Shown here: positions 45,300-64,000 of the stretch, one piece after another
Layout: each line of letters starts with the position of its first letter
Numbering within the stretch: the first letter of the stretch is position 1
Assembly: GCF_000471905.2 (NCBI RefSeq)
Contig: NW_006498482.1
Location: 1,156,666 to 1,220,665 of the forward strand
DNA from: Amborella trichopoda
Taxonomy: Eukaryota; Streptophyta; Magnoliopsida; Amborellales; Amborellaceae
Length of the DNA stretch: 64,000 nt
Direction of reading: 5' to 3'
Program-made: the position numbers and the translations under genes
Notes under the pieces: generated by a model
Database searches by the model: none
What the model was told of the DNA's origin: nothing
The model's input: only the letters and a program-made list of their open reading frames with translations

Positions 45300-46364
45300 C
45301 ATCAAAATATGATCCAACAACTCAAAGGAAAATCGAATCAAGCCATGAAGATAGGGCTGCCAGGCAGCGGCCAGGCTCAGGCCTTTTCTACCTCTAAGAC
45401 CTCACCCAACAAAGAAAGGGGCAGTTTCTTTCCTATGCAACTATGGCAGCTTATAGGGTGAGGTTTCCATCATCCTTTCTCTTTCTAAGAAGCTCTAATG
45501 GAGTTTCATCTTGGTGTGGATCTGAAAGGGAACTCTTTGAAACTAGGATCGAGCAAGAGCCCATTTGGGTTGAGCTCATTTCCCTTAAAAGCGGAACCCC
45601 CATTTGTACAAAATGAAGACACGCAATTGTGGCTGCAAAGGGCTACAAAATGAAGACCCACGAAATGATGAGAGCTGAGTGAGAGAGAGAGGATTTCAAG
45701 CCCTAAAATTACAATTCTAGCATAAAAAATCCTTCAAATCAATCATCTCAACCTTAATCATTATGGTTGCAAAAAAAAAAAATTCAAACCCTAAAAGTCA
45801 AGTATATTGTAACAATTATCCATACCGTCCATTGCACCCTAAAATAAATGTTCCCAGATCCGCAAGATTCGTACTATTTTTTTATCTTCAAATTTCATAG
45901 TCAGCATTGAAAATTAATTTTAGAGTCATCATAGAGAACTGATACCCAATGTGCTCTCCAAATGAGGATTAAAGGTGAGGCTTTACTTTGTTTTTGTGAA
46001 GCCTAGGCCCTATAGAAACAGCATCCTTAGATATATACAGTGATACAATGCGACAGACAGCAGTGGAACGACCATTGTCAACAACTTGGATGAAAACAAA
46101 GTAGACAACTCTCAAAACTAAGTCACATCATCACCTATCATCCAATTAAGCGCCTAGATCAAATCTAAGACAATGTAGCTACAAATATTGAGTAAATGGT
46201 TCAACTTAATCCAAATAACATTGCTCCTATAACATTAGGAAGAAACACAAAATCCAAAAACTACCATATTAGAAGACAACAAAACAAAAAGTCCTTCAGA
46301 GGAAAATAAATAAAAAAAAGGAAATTGGAGAAGTGTCCCTAAAAGGGGGGGGTGGGTAGCGAAC
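45300..46364. other. 3' flank of RPS18
   Basis: Unremarkable spacer between the split R1 MITE and the RPS18 stop codon. No gene or mobile-element end is seen. Confidence 0.5.

Positions 46365-64000
<17,636 letters not shown>

Overview
This is plant nuclear DNA: split genes with GT-AG introns, AT-rich introns and spacers, (CT)n microsatellites, and plant forms of CENP-C, XRCC1 and the ribosomal protein uS13. The very long introns filled with transposons suggest a woody or early-diverging dicot or magnoliid with a transposon-rich genome, but the species cannot be named from the sequence. There are two assembly gaps, 44280-44299 and 61036-61287.

Genes. (1) 178-604 (+): last exon of a class II (DNAJB-type) DnaJ/Hsp40 co-chaperone that enters from the left. 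(2) 1194-20213 (-): a complete CENP-C (inner kinetochore) gene. Eleven exons join in phase to 642 codons, and intron 8 is 11.2 kb. (3) 23743-32805 (+): a complete plant XRCC1 (DNA single-strand-break repair, BRCT domain), seven coding exons, 407 codons. It lies head-to-head with CENP-C, with two E2F-like sites just upstream of CENP-C. (4) 37739-38068 (-): SDHAF4, a small mitochondrial assembly factor for respiratory complex II, single exon, 109 codons. (5) 46365-63149 (-): cytosolic ribosomal protein S18 (RPS18/uS13). All of the protein except the initiator Met is present. Intron 2 is 13.5 kb and contains a roughly 7 kb L1-type LINE, and the first exon lies beyond the right edge.

Mobile DNA. 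CENP-C intron 8 holds a BED/DUF659 hAT transposase relic, a degraded Ty1/copia element, a LINE 3' fragment with a small hAT element inserted in it, and a rearranged scrap of chloroplast 16S rDNA. Six short elements across the window (11518-11721, 17415-18310, 33530-33958, 43862-45100, 47312-47817, 50659-52467) share a CARTGTTT-like end and 8-bp target duplications. Each has its own GC-rich palindromic word near its ends. One still encodes a three-fold BED zinc-finger array followed by an acidic tail. There are also two loci of a palindromic MULE-type MITE with 9-bp target duplications, and four copies of an unnamed MITE of about 340 bp. Two of those four lie just upstream of CENP-C and SDHAF4, and one is cut open by later insertions.

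The most interesting pattern is this hAT group, with its shared ends, different palindromic codes and surviving BED-array protein. The rearranged 16S fragment and the extreme intron growth in two housekeeping genes come next.
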